DNA of 64,000 nt from Maricaulis maris_C (lineage in GTDB: Bacteria > Pseudomonadota > Alphaproteobacteria > Caulobacterales > Maricaulaceae), in assembly GCF_049116555.1 (NCBI RefSeq), contig NZ_JAGDYT010000001.1, forward strand, positions 558,001-622,000, written 5' to 3'. The notes beneath the pieces are model-generated. The model was not told where the DNA came from and ran no database searches. It saw only the letters and a program-made list of their open reading frames with translations. Positions 43,605-52,096 of this stretch are shown in pieces. How positions within the stretch are numbered: the first letter of the stretch is position 1; each line of letters opens with the position of its first letter. The position numbers and the translations under genes are program-made.

Positions 43605-46037
43605 CTAGACCTGCACATCGACGCCGGAGCGTCCGGACAGCAGGAAGCCGTAGGCAGTGCGAGGCCGGGATGCGAGTTCATCCTCGGCGCGCTGCGCCAT
43701 TTCGGTTGTCTGGGTGAAGATCGGAAGGGCCTCGCCCTGGCTGCGACCCTCGTCGTCAGCCGGGTTCTGGCCGTCATTCATCTGGAAGCTCAGCCCGTCC
43801 TCGCCAAGCTCAAGCCCGGCGTCCGCCAAGGCGCGCTCGAGGTCGCGGGCCGAGCGCTGCAGCTCATTCAGGGTTTCCGGCCGCTCGACCGTCAGCACCG
43901 CATGCACGCGATTGTCGGCGCGCAGCTCGATGCGGACATCGACCTTGCCCAATTCTGCAGGGTCGAGGCGGATGTCAAAGACCCGGTTGCCGTTCGAGAC
44001 CTGTTTGGTGATCTGTCCTGCCAGCTGTGTGGCGCTGTGCGGCGTAAAGCGCGGCAAGGGATTGCCGGGCCGGTCTGCAGCGAGACGACCATCGGCCCGC
44101 GACAGGTTGAAATCGGTTTCGGCCTGAAGGGCAGCCTCGGCCTGGGCCGCGTCGGCCATGGCCGCAGCCTGGACCTGGCCTTCGACCATGACGGCGGGCA
44201 GGGGTGTGATTGGCGCGCCGGTCTGCGCAGCCAGGGCGGGCGCAGCCTTGTTGGCAGCGGCAGCGGCAGCGGCAGCGGCAGCGGCTGCGGGATCGGCGGT
44301 CGGCATGCCGGCAGATGAAGGCGTGGCGCTGGTCGAACCTGCGCCTGGCTGAGCCGGTTTCCCGGCCTGCCCGGCCGGCGTGCCGACGGCCTGTCCGCCA
44401 GGCCGCGCCGCGAGACTGCTGGCGGTCTGGATGGCGGCCTCGGCCTGGCCGCGCTGGCGCAGTGGCTCGCTGACAGTCCCATCCGTGGTGGGGGTGGGCG
44501 TCTGGGTGGCCGGCGCCGTCGGAGCCGCTGCGGCAGCTGCCGGTCGGGCCGTACTGGCAGCGGCTGACTTGGACGCCGGGGCGGCGGCCGCGGGAGCCGC
44601 TTTCCCGGCAACCGGCTTGCTCGCGTCGAGGCGCGGTTCAGCCGACTTCGGAGCGGCGAGATTGGCGGCCGTCGTGACCGGCGTGGCGGTGGCCGCGGTT
44701 GGTTTGGGATTGGCAGGTGTGTCGCTGGCGGTAGCCGCCAGCGTCGCGTCCGGCCCGATCGCTGCGGTCGGAGTGCTGACGGCCTGGGTCGGGCTGGCCT
44801 GTGCGGACGTGCCTTGGGCTGGCGTGGCCTGGACCTGTGTGCCCTGGGCTTGCTGGGTCTGGGCCTGCACGCCCGGCGGCGGAGCGGCCGGCGCCAGGCT
44901 GCCTTGTGCCTGGCTGCCCGGAGTCTGCGTGGCCGGAGTCTGCGTGGCCGGAGTCTGCGTGGCCGAAGTCTGCGTGGCCGGAGTCTGCGTGGCCGGAGTC
45001 TGCGTGCCCGGAGTCTGCGTGGCCGGAGCCTGCACGCCCGGGGTTTGCGCTGGCGGGGTCTCGACGATTGTCGCCTGGCCATTCGAGGCGGTGGCCATTT
45101 GGGCCGAGAGACCCGGTCCCTGCGCTTGCGGGCCCGGCGTGGCGGCCGGGCTCGCTGTGTTCGCGGCGTGGGTCGGGTTGCCTGTCGCCGGGGCGGTCAG
45201 GCCCGGCTTGGGCAGAATGATCTCGGAAACCGGCTTGCCGGCAGCGACAGGCTTGGTGCCCGCTTCAGCATCGGGGGCCGGAGGCGCACCCGCGGCGGCC
45301 ATGGCTGGCTGGACCGGCTGTTGCGGCGCCGGGGCTGATGCCTGAGCCTGTCCTTGTGCCTGAGCCTGTCCTTGTGCCTGAGCCAGTCCCTGTCCCTGGA
45401 CCTGTACCTGTGCGGTGTCCGAAGGCGTCGCGGCCATCGGTGTTGGCGTCGCGGCCGCCGCAGGTGCCAGGGTCGCCGGGGTTGCCGGTGACAGTGTGGT
45501 GTCGCCGGTCGGGCTGCCAGGACCGGCATTGCCGGATGAATTGGCCGGATCAATGAAATTCTGAACCGGGCGGGCTGGCTTGGTGCCAACGGGAGCCACC
45601 GGCGCAACCGGCGTTACAGGAATGACCAGGTCATCGCCGAGCTCGACATCGCCCCCGGATGTGGCCGGCAGTACGACCGGCGCTGTGGCATCCATGGCCA
45701 GCGGCGAGGTCGAGGTGAGCGCGGCTTCGCGAACCGGTGCTGCCGGAGTGTTTCCGACGGCAAGGGCGCCGGTCGCACTGGCTCCGTTCGCATTGGCTCC
45801 GGGCGCACTGGAAAATGTTGCGGTTTGTGCCGGCGCGGTGGCAGTCGGCGCTCCGACACGTGCGGCATTTGCCTGGGCCTGGTTGGCGCTGACCATCAAT
45901 GCGAATGGCGACGCGCCAGGCTCGACCGATGCGACGCCCTGCACAGATCCGCGCTCGCCGGACGCGGGCTGCGCAATGGCGCCGCCGGATCCACCGGGGT
46001 TGGAGAACAGGTTCGTCGTGGTCAGGTCCAGAGTCAT
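43605..46037 (-). CDS. fliK: Hook-length control protein FliK with long repeat region
   Basis: An 810-residue protein, longer than most FliK. The first 600 or so residues are low-complexity, rich in Ala, Pro, Gln and Thr, with eight five-residue units of the type ATQTP, three QAQGQA-type units and an 11-13 residue alanine run. The conserved C-terminal domain begins near PHSATQLAGQITKQVSNGNR and includes FDIRLDPAELGKVDVRIELR, the LxPxxLGxVxV motif that switches export specificity through FlhB. In FliK the N-terminal part acts as the ruler, so repeat number may affect hook length. A sigma-54 promoter lies 57 bp upstream. Confidence 0.9.
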   Translation of the reverse strand: MTLDLTTTNLFSNPGGSGGAIAQPASGERGSVQGVASVEPGASPFALMVSANQAQANAARVGAPTATAPAQTATFSSAPGANANGASATGALAVGNTPAAPVREAALTSTSPLAMDATAPVVLPATSGGDVELGDDLVIPVTPVAPVAPVGTKPARPVQNFIDPANSSGNAGPGSPTGDTTLSPATPATLAPAAAATPTPMAATPSDTAQVQVQGQGLAQAQGQAQAQGQAQASAPAPQQPVQPAMAAAGAPPAPDAEAGTKPVAAGKPVSEIILPKPGLTAPATGNPTHAANTASPAATPGPQAQGPGLSAQMATASNGQATIVETPPAQTPGVQAPATQTPGTQTPATQTPATQTSATQTPATQTPATQTPGSQAQGSLAPAAPPPGVQAQTQQAQGTQVQATPAQGTSAQASPTQAVSTPTAAIGPDATLAATASDTPANPKPTAATATPVTTAANLAAPKSAEPRLDASKPVAGKAAPAAAAPASKSAAASTARPAAAAAAPTAPATQTPTPTTDGTVSEPLRQRGQAEAAIQTASSLAARPGGQAVGTPAGQAGKPAQPGAGSTSATPSSAGMPTADPAAAAAAAAAAAANKAAPALAAQTGAPITPLPAVMVEGQVQAAAMADAAQAEAALQAETDFNLSRADGRLAADRPGNPLPRFTPHSATQLAGQITKQVSNGNRVFDIRLDPAELGKVDVRIELRADNRVHAVLTVERPETLNELQRSARDLERALADAGLELGEDGLSFQMNDGQNPADDEGRSQGEALPIFTQTTEMAQRAEDELASRPRTAYGFLLSGRSGVDVQV
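44254..44291. repeat. GCA/GCG-type triplet run coding for poly-alanine in fliK
   Basis: A run of GCAGCG hexamers encodes about eleven consecutive alanines in FliK. Such runs change length easily by slippage. Confidence 0.8.
44920..45039. repeat. Eight tandem 15-bp repeats inside fliK
   Basis: Eight units of GGAGTCTGCGTGGCC (with single-base variants in units 4, 7 and 8) are arranged head to tail. On the coding strand they give ATQTP-type pentapeptides. The reading frame is kept whatever the copy number. Confidence 0.9.
45341..45394. repeat. Three tandem 18-bp repeats inside fliK
   Basis: Two identical units CCTGAGCCTGTCCTTGTG and a third diverged copy follow each other, encoding QAQGQA-type hexapeptides. 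Confidence 0.85.
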
Positions 46038-46093
46038 CGACTCTCTTCGCTTGGCTCAAGGCGCACGTCACGCCTCGTCTCACCGAGATGATC

Positions 46094-46108
46094 GCAAACG
46101 GTGTGCCA
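46094..46108 (-). promoter_or_regulatory. Sigma-54 promoter of fliK-flgD-flgE
   Basis: On the minus strand TGGCAC-ACCGT-TTGC matches the -24/-12 consensus TGGCAC-N5-TTGC in every fixed base. Transcription would start about 45 bp before the fliK ATG, which has an AGAGAG ribosome binding site. Confidence 0.88.
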
Positions 46109-46270
46109 GACTGATATTGGCATAACCTGCTGATTTATAGTGTTAATTTCGTGGTAATACCTCGTGGTGGGCAGGATCGTCCGGTCAGCCCTGCCCGCCG
46201 GTGGGCGCAATTTGCCGGGTTGGTCGTCTGCCGCCCCGGAGCCCTGCCGGGCCTGCGACGATCAGGGTCG

Positions 46271-46283
46271 GGTCTTTAAGACC
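46271..46283. repeat. Palindrome GGTCTTTAAGACC
   Basis: A perfect 6-1-6 inverted repeat about 93 bp upstream of the flgK sigma-54 -12 element, in the usual range for enhancer sites. Possible activator site; protein unknown. Confidence 0.4.
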
Positions 46284-46293
46284 GCGCGTGGGC

Positions 46294-46315
46294 CCGGGCG
46301 CGCGCGCGCGCCCGG
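46294..46315. repeat. 22-bp GC palindrome with alternating CG core
   Basis: A perfect 22-bp palindrome: CCGGG, then strictly alternating C and G, then CCCGG. It could form a cruciform or Z-DNA under negative supercoiling. It lies between the two divergent sigma-54 promoters. Confidence 0.6.
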
Positions 46316-46375
46316 CGTGGGGGCCGGGTGGCATGGACGCAGGTCCTGACCGGATTTCGCAGCCGGCGCGGCGTC

Positions 46376-46390
46376 TGGCCCACCGCTTGC
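46376..46390 (+). promoter_or_regulatory. Sigma-54 promoter of flgK-flgL
   Basis: TGGCCC-ACCGC-TTGC matches TGGCAC-N5-TTGC with one change and correct GG/GC spacing. Transcription would start near 46402, leaving an unusually long leader of about 195 bases before flgK. Confidence 0.75.
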
Positions 46391-46596
46391 GATGGTTAAG
46401 GCAGGTCTCGGCCATCGCTGTCGGGTCAGGAATTCGGAAAGCGCATGAAAAAGCAAATTGAGGCAAATGGTTACGGCATGGAATGTCAGGTGGAGGCGCC
46501 CTTCGGGTTGACCGCCCCGCTGGGCAATGCTTGCCGCTTTGACGGCAGATATCGCCGCAACCGCTTCTTTTTTGCCGACTGCGCAGGGAGCCAGCC

Positions 46597-48738
46597 ATGT
46601 CGTTGAGCGGTATTCTCGGTAACGCCCTTTCGGGGCTGCAGGCCAGCCAGGCCGGTTTGCGGGCGTCGTCCAACAACGTCGCCAATGTCAACACTGCCGG
46701 CTATGCCCGCACCATCGCCAGTTTCGAAGCCCGCAATGTGGGTGGCGTCGCCATGGGCGTTCAGGTCAATGGCATCGTCCGTGTCGTCGATCGTCATCTC
46801 CAGCTGACCTCGCTGCGCTCGATCTCGGAAGCCGGCATGACCGAAGCCCGGGCCGGTGCCCTGGACCGGTTGCAGTCGCAATTCGGCAATCTGGACGATA
46901 GCGGATCGATCTTTGCGCGCCTGAATTCAGCCTTCAACGGGCTCTCCCAGGCCAGTGTCGATCCAACCCTGTCCGTCGCCCGTCTGTCGGCCGCAGCGGA
47001 TCTGGACAGCTTCTTCACGGAAGCCCAGCGCCTGTCGGGTGAAATCCGGGCCCAGCGCCAGGAGACCGACGCCAAGATCAATGCGACGCTGCAGCGCTCC
47101 AACGAAATCCTTCGGGAAATCTACGAGCTCAATTCCAACGTCCAGAGCGTGTCTGCCGGTGGCGGCGACTCCTCCGGCGCCGAAAACCGGATTTCCGAAC
47201 TGCTCGACGAGATGTCCGGCTATATGGATATCCGCGCCGATTTCCAGGGCAATGGCCGCGTTGTGCTGCGTACGACGGACGGCGTTCTCCTGCTCGACAA
47301 TTACCCGGCCACGCTGACCTACAAGGTTGCCGGCACCGGCTCCTATGGCGTCGAGTACGGCAAGATCTATGCGGACTCGCCCAATGGCGCGAACCCGCAG
47401 GAACTGGACAGCCATATCGCGTCCGGTGAGCTGCGCGCCCTGATCGATCTGCGCGACAAGACGCTGCCGGATGTGGCTGAGGAATTGGCCGAGATGGCGT
47501 CCGGCGCGGCTGATGCGCTGAACGCGGCCCACAATGACGCCGCCTCCTATCCGGCCCCGCAGAGCCTGACCGGTCGCAATACCGGCCTGACCGCGGCCGA
47601 TGCCCATAATTTCACCGGTGCGACCACGCTTGCCGTGGCGGACAATTCCGGCGTGCTCGTGCGCCGCATTGATGTCGATTTCGACGCCGGCACCTATTCC
47701 GTTGACGGCGGCGCCGCCGTCGGCTTCGCCGGGACGGTCGGTGATCTCGCCACGGCGCTGAATACAGCCCTGGCCGGCGTCGGTTCCGCGAGCTTTACCG
47801 ACGGCACGCTGAGTGTCTCCGCCAGTGCCGCCAATAATGGCGTGGCCTTCCTGCAGGACGAGACCACGCCATCGGATCGCGGCGGGCGCGGCCTGTCACA
47901 CTTCTTCGGACTGAATGATCTCGTCCGTTCGGACTCGCCGGGCTTCTTCGAGACCGGCCTGTCGGGAACGGACGTCCACCAGTTCGCCACCGGAACCGCG
48001 TTGAATTTCCGGATGGACACGATCGATGGCAAGACCGCCAGCACCTATTCCATTCCGATGGTCACAGGTGAAACCGTCGACGACATCGTCACCGCCCTCA
48101 ATGACACCACGACCGGGATGGGGCGCTATGTCACCTTCTCGCTGGATGGCAATGGCAAGCTCTCCTACACCGCCAATGCGGGCTATGAGGGTTATGAGCT
48201 TTCCCTGACCGGCGATGACACGTCACGCGGCAGCACCGGCGTGCCTTTCTCCAAACTCTTCGGGGTCGGGCTGGAAGCCAAGGCGGCGCGCGCGGAATCC
48301 TTCTCGGTCGATACCGCCATCCGCGCAGACTCGGCCCGCCTTGCCCTGGGCAAGCTGGACATGGATGCGGCAACCGTGGTGGGCGATTTTGTTCTGGCAG
48401 CCGGTGATAATCGCGGCGGCAGCGGCCTGCAGGCCGCGCTGTCGACATCCCGCAGCTTCAATGCCGCCGGCTCTCTGGCCGCTTCGACGGCCAGCCTGGG
48501 CGACTACACCGCCCGCATTGCCGGCACGATCGGTTCCCGCGCAGCCCGTGCCGAGAGCGAGGCTGCTTCGGCGGCGACGTTGCAGGCGACAGCGGCTCAG
48601 AAGCGGGCCGATGTCGAGGGGGTCAGTCTGGACGAGGAACTGGCAGCGATGACGCTGTACCAGCAGTCCTATAACGCCGCCGCGCGCATGCTGCAGGCGG
48701 CCAAGGAAATGACCGATACGCTGATGCGGATCGTCTAG
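46597..48738 (+). CDS. flgK: Hook-filament junction protein FlgK
   Basis: A 713-residue hook-associated protein. The N-terminal rod/hook motif reads LRASSNNVANVNTAGYARTI and the C-terminal helix VSLDEELAAMTLYQQSYNAA with ARMLQAAKEMTDTLMRIV is the FlgK signature. The central part is a variable domain and is somewhat longer than in enteric FlgK. It joins hook and filament together with FlgL. The ATG at 46597 has a good ribosome binding site (AGGGAG). It lies 14 bp before flgL. Confidence 0.95.
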   Translation: MSLSGILGNALSGLQASQAGLRASSNNVANVNTAGYARTIASFEARNVGGVAMGVQVNGIVRVVDRHLQLTSLRSISEAGMTEARAGALDRLQSQFGNLDDSGSIFARLNSAFNGLSQASVDPTLSVARLSAAADLDSFFTEAQRLSGEIRAQRQETDAKINATLQRSNEILREIYELNSNVQSVSAGGGDSSGAENRISELLDEMSGYMDIRADFQGNGRVVLRTTDGVLLLDNYPATLTYKVAGTGSYGVEYGKIYADSPNGANPQELDSHIASGELRALIDLRDKTLPDVAEELAEMASGAADALNAAHNDAASYPAPQSLTGRNTGLTAADAHNFTGATTLAVADNSGVLVRRIDVDFDAGTYSVDGGAAVGFAGTVGDLATALNTALAGVGSASFTDGTLSVSASAANNGVAFLQDETTPSDRGGRGLSHFFGLNDLVRSDSPGFFETGLSGTDVHQFATGTALNFRMDTIDGKTASTYSIPMVTGETVDDIVTALNDTTTGMGRYVTFSLDGNGKLSYTANAGYEGYELSLTGDDTSRGSTGVPFSKLFGVGLEAKAARAESFSVDTAIRADSARLALGKLDMDAATVVGDFVLAAGDNRGGSGLQAALSTSRSFNAAGSLAASTASLGDYTARIAGTIGSRAARAESEAASAATLQATAAQKRADVEGVSLDEELAAMTLYQQSYNAAARMLQAAKEMTDTLMRIV

Positions 48739-48752
48739 GAGGTTTATGCGTC

Positions 48753-49667
48753 ATGACCCGTGTTTCCACCTTCGCGGCAAACCAGAATGCTCTGATGGAC
48801 CTGATGAAGGCCCAGAAGTCGCTCTTTGATGCGCAAAAACAGCTGACGACCGGCAAGCTGGCCACCGATCTCAAGGGCGTCGGCCACCAGGCCGAGACGC
48901 TTTCCGCCACCCGCGCCGCCCTGCAGCGCGCGCAAGCCTACGAGCAGGCGGCCGTGCGGACCGAGGCACGGCTGGAGACCCAGGATATTGCCATGGGTCA
49001 GATGGCCGAGGCGATCACCGATCTGCGCCTGGCTGTCACTTCCAAGGATGGCGACTACACGATGCACCAGGTGCGTGAAGCCTTTAACAAGGTCTCCAAC
49101 GCGCTCAACATGCAGCATGCGGGGACCTATATCTTTGGCGGTACCCGCACCGATACGGCCCCCGTCGAGACCAATGACATCGATGACCTGATCCCGATGG
49201 GCACCGCCAGCGAGGCTTTCGTCAACAATGATCGCCGTCCCCAGGTCCAGCTTGACCAGAATCTGACCATCGACACCGGCATGCTGGCCAGTGATGTCGG
49301 CGGTGAGGTTTTCGACAGTTTCAAGCGTATCGCCGATTTCAATGCCGGCGCCAATGGGCCCTTCGATCGGCCCCTGAGCGCGCCCCAGGAAACCTTCCTC
49401 AATGGCGAGATCCAGAATGTCATCACGGCGCTGGACAATCTCTACACCAAGATTGGCGAGAACGGCGCGGCCCAGGCCAATGTGGAAACGATGAGAAACT
49501 CCCAATCCGACCGCCAGACCTTCCTGCAGCAGATGCTGTCGGACCTCGAGGATGTCGACATGGCCGAAGCGGCGACCCGCTTCCAGCAGGCCCAGACCGC
49601 GCTGGATGTCTCGGCAAAAACCTTCTCCTCGCTCAGCCAGGTCTCCCTGCTGCAATATCTGAGATAG
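48753..49667 (+). CDS. flgL: Hook-filament junction protein FlgL
   Basis: A 304-residue flagellin-like protein. The N-terminal helix (LMDLMKAQKSLFDAQKQLTT) and the C-terminal helix (DVDMAEAATRFQQAQTALDV, SLSQVSLLQYLR) are as in FlgL; AGTYIFGGTRTDTAPVE is the family motif after the first helix. It follows flgK and shares its promoter. No flagellin gene is in the window. Confidence 0.94.
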   Translation: MTRVSTFAANQNALMDLMKAQKSLFDAQKQLTTGKLATDLKGVGHQAETLSATRAALQRAQAYEQAAVRTEARLETQDIAMGQMAEAITDLRLAVTSKDGDYTMHQVREAFNKVSNALNMQHAGTYIFGGTRTDTAPVETNDIDDLIPMGTASEAFVNNDRRPQVQLDQNLTIDTGMLASDVGGEVFDSFKRIADFNAGANGPFDRPLSAPQETFLNGEIQNVITALDNLYTKIGENGAAQANVETMRNSQSDRQTFLQQMLSDLEDVDMAEAATRFQQAQTALDVSAKTFSSLSQVSLLQYLR

Positions 49668-49748
49668 GTCGGGGGACGGTCTCAGGCGTATTCCCGATTG
49701 ATCGGGCTCGCGGTGGCTTGCATGCTTGGCACATTCACGGGAGGCCGC

Positions 49749-49982
49749 ATGCTCAAACGCATTCTTGTTACCTTGATCACCATGACGATCGGTGCCGCGA
49801 TCGGAGCCGGATGCGTCTGGCTGGCCACCGGCCATGTCGGCGCCAGCCTTGTGGCCGCCGCCCTCATGCTCCCGATCTTCGGCCTGCTCGGGCTCGGCCT
49901 TGGTGGCGCCCTGCTGGATCGCAACAAAAACCCCGCCGCGATGAGTGCCTATGTCGGCAATGCCGGGAATATCCGCTCTTAA
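49749..49982 (+). CDS. Small membrane protein
   Basis: A 77-residue protein with two hydrophobic helices (ILVTLITMTIGAAIGAGCVW and AALMLPIFGLLGLGLGGALL) and a short polar tail. The ATG at 49749 follows GGGAGG and is preferred over an upstream ATG at 49698. Family and function unknown. It stands alone between flgL and mnmA. Confidence 0.6.
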   Translation: MLKRILVTLITMTIGAAIGAGCVWLATGHVGASLVAAALMLPIFGLLGLGLGGALLDRNKNPAAMSAYVGNAGNIRS

Positions 49983-50059
49983 CCTCTCCCCTTAAAGCGC
50001 CTATATAGCCGCCTCCATCAACCGTTTGCTGCGGGCCTTGACCCCGCTGGAGGCGATCT

Positions 50060-51283
50060 ATGACGACCCAAGAAACCGGCCGCGCCCGTGCGCAGGCCGA
50101 TGATCTCATTGCACAATTGGGCCTTGCCGGCGATCCGCTGGGGCTGGGAGGCCATCCCGGTGACCACCGCGTCGTGGTGGCCATGTCCGGCGGCGTCGAC
50201 AGCTCGGTGACCGCGGCCCTGCTGCACCATCTCGGCTATGACGTCGTCGGCGTGACGCTGCAACTCTATGATCATGGCGCCGCCATGGCCAAGAAGGGCG
50301 CCTGCTGTGCCGGCCAGGATATCTATGATGCCAAGCGCGTCGCCGAGGCCTGCGGTTTCCGTCACTATGTGCTCGACTATGAAAGCCGTTTCCGCGAAGC
50401 GGTGATCGAGGAATTTGCCGACACTTATCTGGCCGGCTTCACCCCGATCCCCTGCGTGCGCTGCAACCAGACCGTCAAATTCGCCGATCTGCTGACCACC
50501 GCCAAACAGCTGGGCGCGGTGTGCATGGCGACGGGGCATTACATCCAGCGCGCGGTCGGGCCCAATGGCGCCGAACTGCGCCGGGCCCACGATGCCGGCA
50601 AGGACCAGTCCTATTTCCTGTTCGCGACCACGCATGACCAGCTCGATTTCCTGCGCTTCCCGCTGGGCCATCTCAACAAGGACCAGACGCGGGAGCTGGC
50701 CGAGGCCTTCGGTCTCATCGTCGCCGACAAGCCGGACAGCCAGGACATCTGCTTCGTGCCCCAGGGCCGCTATGTCGACATTGTCGAGAAAGTCCGCCCC
50801 GGCGCCTCTAGGCCGGGCGAGATCGTCCATGTCGATGGCCGCGTGCTGGGCACACATGAGGGTGTGATCCGCTACACCGTCGGCCAGCGCCGCGGCCTGA
50901 AAATCGCTGTCGGCGATCCGCTCTATGTCGTCCGCCTGGATGCCGACAAGGCCGAGGTCGTCGTCGGCCCGCGCGAAGCGCTGGAAGTCGACACGATCGC
51001 CCTGAAGGACATCAACTGGCTGGGCGATGAGGCCCCGCTGGACGGCGCACCGGTGCAGGTCAAGGTCCGCTCCACGCGCCCGCCCGTCCCCGCCGCGCTG
51101 TCGGTCGAAGGTGACAGCATCAGCGTCATCCTCGCCAAGGGCGAAGAAGGCGTCGCGCCGGGCCAGGCGTGTGTCTTCTACTCATCCGACGACGCCGATC
51201 GTGTCCTCGGCGGCGGCTGGATCGCCAGCACGAGCGGCGGGCGCGGTGGTGGCTCAAGCACCGGGGTCAGGTTGATCGGGTAG
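50060..51283 (+). CDS. mnmA: tRNA-specific 2-thiouridylase MnmA
   Basis: A 407-residue enzyme that thiolates U34 of Lys, Glu and Gln tRNAs. The PP-loop AMSGGVDSS is at residues 41-49; the catalytic cysteines are Cys132 (TPIPCVRCNQTVKF) and Cys231 (DSQDICFVPQGRY). Other family motifs are ATGHYIQ and GKDQSYFLF. An N-terminal extension of about 35 residues precedes the PP-loop compared with E. coli MnmA. No partner gene is nearby. Confidence 0.95.
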   Translation: MTTQETGRARAQADDLIAQLGLAGDPLGLGGHPGDHRVVVAMSGGVDSSVTAALLHHLGYDVVGVTLQLYDHGAAMAKKGACCAGQDIYDAKRVAEACGFRHYVLDYESRFREAVIEEFADTYLAGFTPIPCVRCNQTVKFADLLTTAKQLGAVCMATGHYIQRAVGPNGAELRRAHDAGKDQSYFLFATTHDQLDFLRFPLGHLNKDQTRELAEAFGLIVADKPDSQDICFVPQGRYVDIVEKVRPGASRPGEIVHVDGRVLGTHEGVIRYTVGQRRGLKIAVGDPLYVVRLDADKAEVVVGPREALEVDTIALKDINWLGDEAPLDGAPVQVKVRSTRPPVPAALSVEGDSISVILAKGEEGVAPGQACVFYSSDDADRVLGGGWIASTSGGRGGGSSTGVRLIG

Positions 51284-51572
51284 GGCGCCTTGAGGCCCCT
51301 CACGGATGATTCGCTGTGAGCCCCACGTGAAGGCGCGCTTGCAACGCCTATATCGCCATCCCCGCTCTGCGACCTGCGTTCGCAGGTCATCCGGCTGGGA
51401 TGACAAAGTGTGCCTACGCGTTGATTGAGAGAGATCGCGCGAGCGCGACCCCTTCACCAAAACCACTTGGCAGCCAGCGGGCCGCATCCGGCAAGCGGAT
51501 TATGGATGAGTGTGCGCCGCGGGCGCGTATCTCTCAAATCGCAACTTATCCCCGCCCTGCGCCCCCAATACC

Positions 51573-51674
51573 GTCATCCTGACGCAAGTCAGGACCCAGC
51601 CTCGCAGACGCGGTTTCACCCGTCCTGGCAATGGCTTGCGTCGCAATCTGGGTCCCGATTGTCATCGGGGTGAC
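51573..51674. repeat. Pair of REP-like palindromic units in inverted orientation
   Basis: The left unit (51573-51599) begins GTCATCCTGAC and ends GACCCAG; the right unit (51648-51674) begins CTGGGTCCCGAT and ends GGGGTGAC. Each contains its own short hairpin (CCTGAC-GCAA-GTCAGG; CCCGAT-TGTC-ATCGGG). This is the form of REP-like intergenic elements common in alphaproteobacteria. Confidence 0.65.
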
Positions 51675-51928
51675 GGTGTGTGGGGCGGATAATCGAGAAA
51701 CCTTATCCCCACCCCTTCTCACCCACCGCATAATCCTCCCGTCCCGCGCTGCTCGAGGCCCGGATTGGTGATCCGGGGGCGTTGGGAGAACGGAGCTCGT
51801 CCGGTTGCCTGGAAACACCGCCAGACCAACCCGGCGTGGCCATCGGCAGGACGGCGGCACAAAGCTCGACCGTTTGTCCCTGTCGGTTTCGAGACGGGGC
51901 CCGCAAGGGGCCCGAGTAAATCTCCGTG

Positions 51929-51992
51929 TGCGAGGTGCCCCCGGCGCCACCCACAAAACTTCCATAGCAAGGCACCGGCAAGGCACCTCGCA
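51929..51992. repeat. 11-bp inverted repeat
   Basis: TGCGAGGTGCC at 51929-51939 and GGCACCTCGCA at 51982-51992 are exact inverted copies enclosing 42 bp. Possibly a remnant of a small repeat element. Confidence 0.5.
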
Positions 51993-52096
51993 CCCCTCAA
52001 CTGCCCAAACCGCCAGGCCTTCGCGCCGTGGCGATGCTGGCGCTTGCCGGTGATGGCAGGCGCCGCCTATCCTGACCATCAACCCGGCGAGGCCTG

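Larger units (their letters stand above)
46038..46596. promoter_or_regulatory. Divergent fliK/flgK control region
   Basis: This 559-bp gap contains a sigma-54 promoter for each direction (46094-46108 minus, 46376-46390 plus), two palindromes (46271-46283 and 46294-46315), and a possible small reading frame in the flgK leader (46445-46606). Both promoters would need an activator, most simply FlbD; I could not identify its binding sites with confidence. No other gene is supported. Confidence 0.7.
51284..52096. other. Long non-coding spacer with repeat-like elements
   Basis: This 813-bp gap between mnmA and the Hcp-like gene has no credible gene: short frames on both strands lack conserved motifs or ribosome binding sites. 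It contains two inverted copies of a palindromic unit (51573-51674) and an 11-bp inverted repeat (51929-51992), which suggest dispersed repeat sequences. Nothing else is recognised. Confidence 0.6.

Noticed and set aside
44920..45039. Regular short repeats suggesting a CRISPR array
   Set aside because: Units are adjacent 15-bp repeats without spacers, in frame within fliK.
46529..46545. Sigma-54-like sequence CTGGGCAATGCTTGCC near flgK
   Set aside because: The GG to GC spacing is 9 bp instead of the required 10; the site at 46376 fits better.
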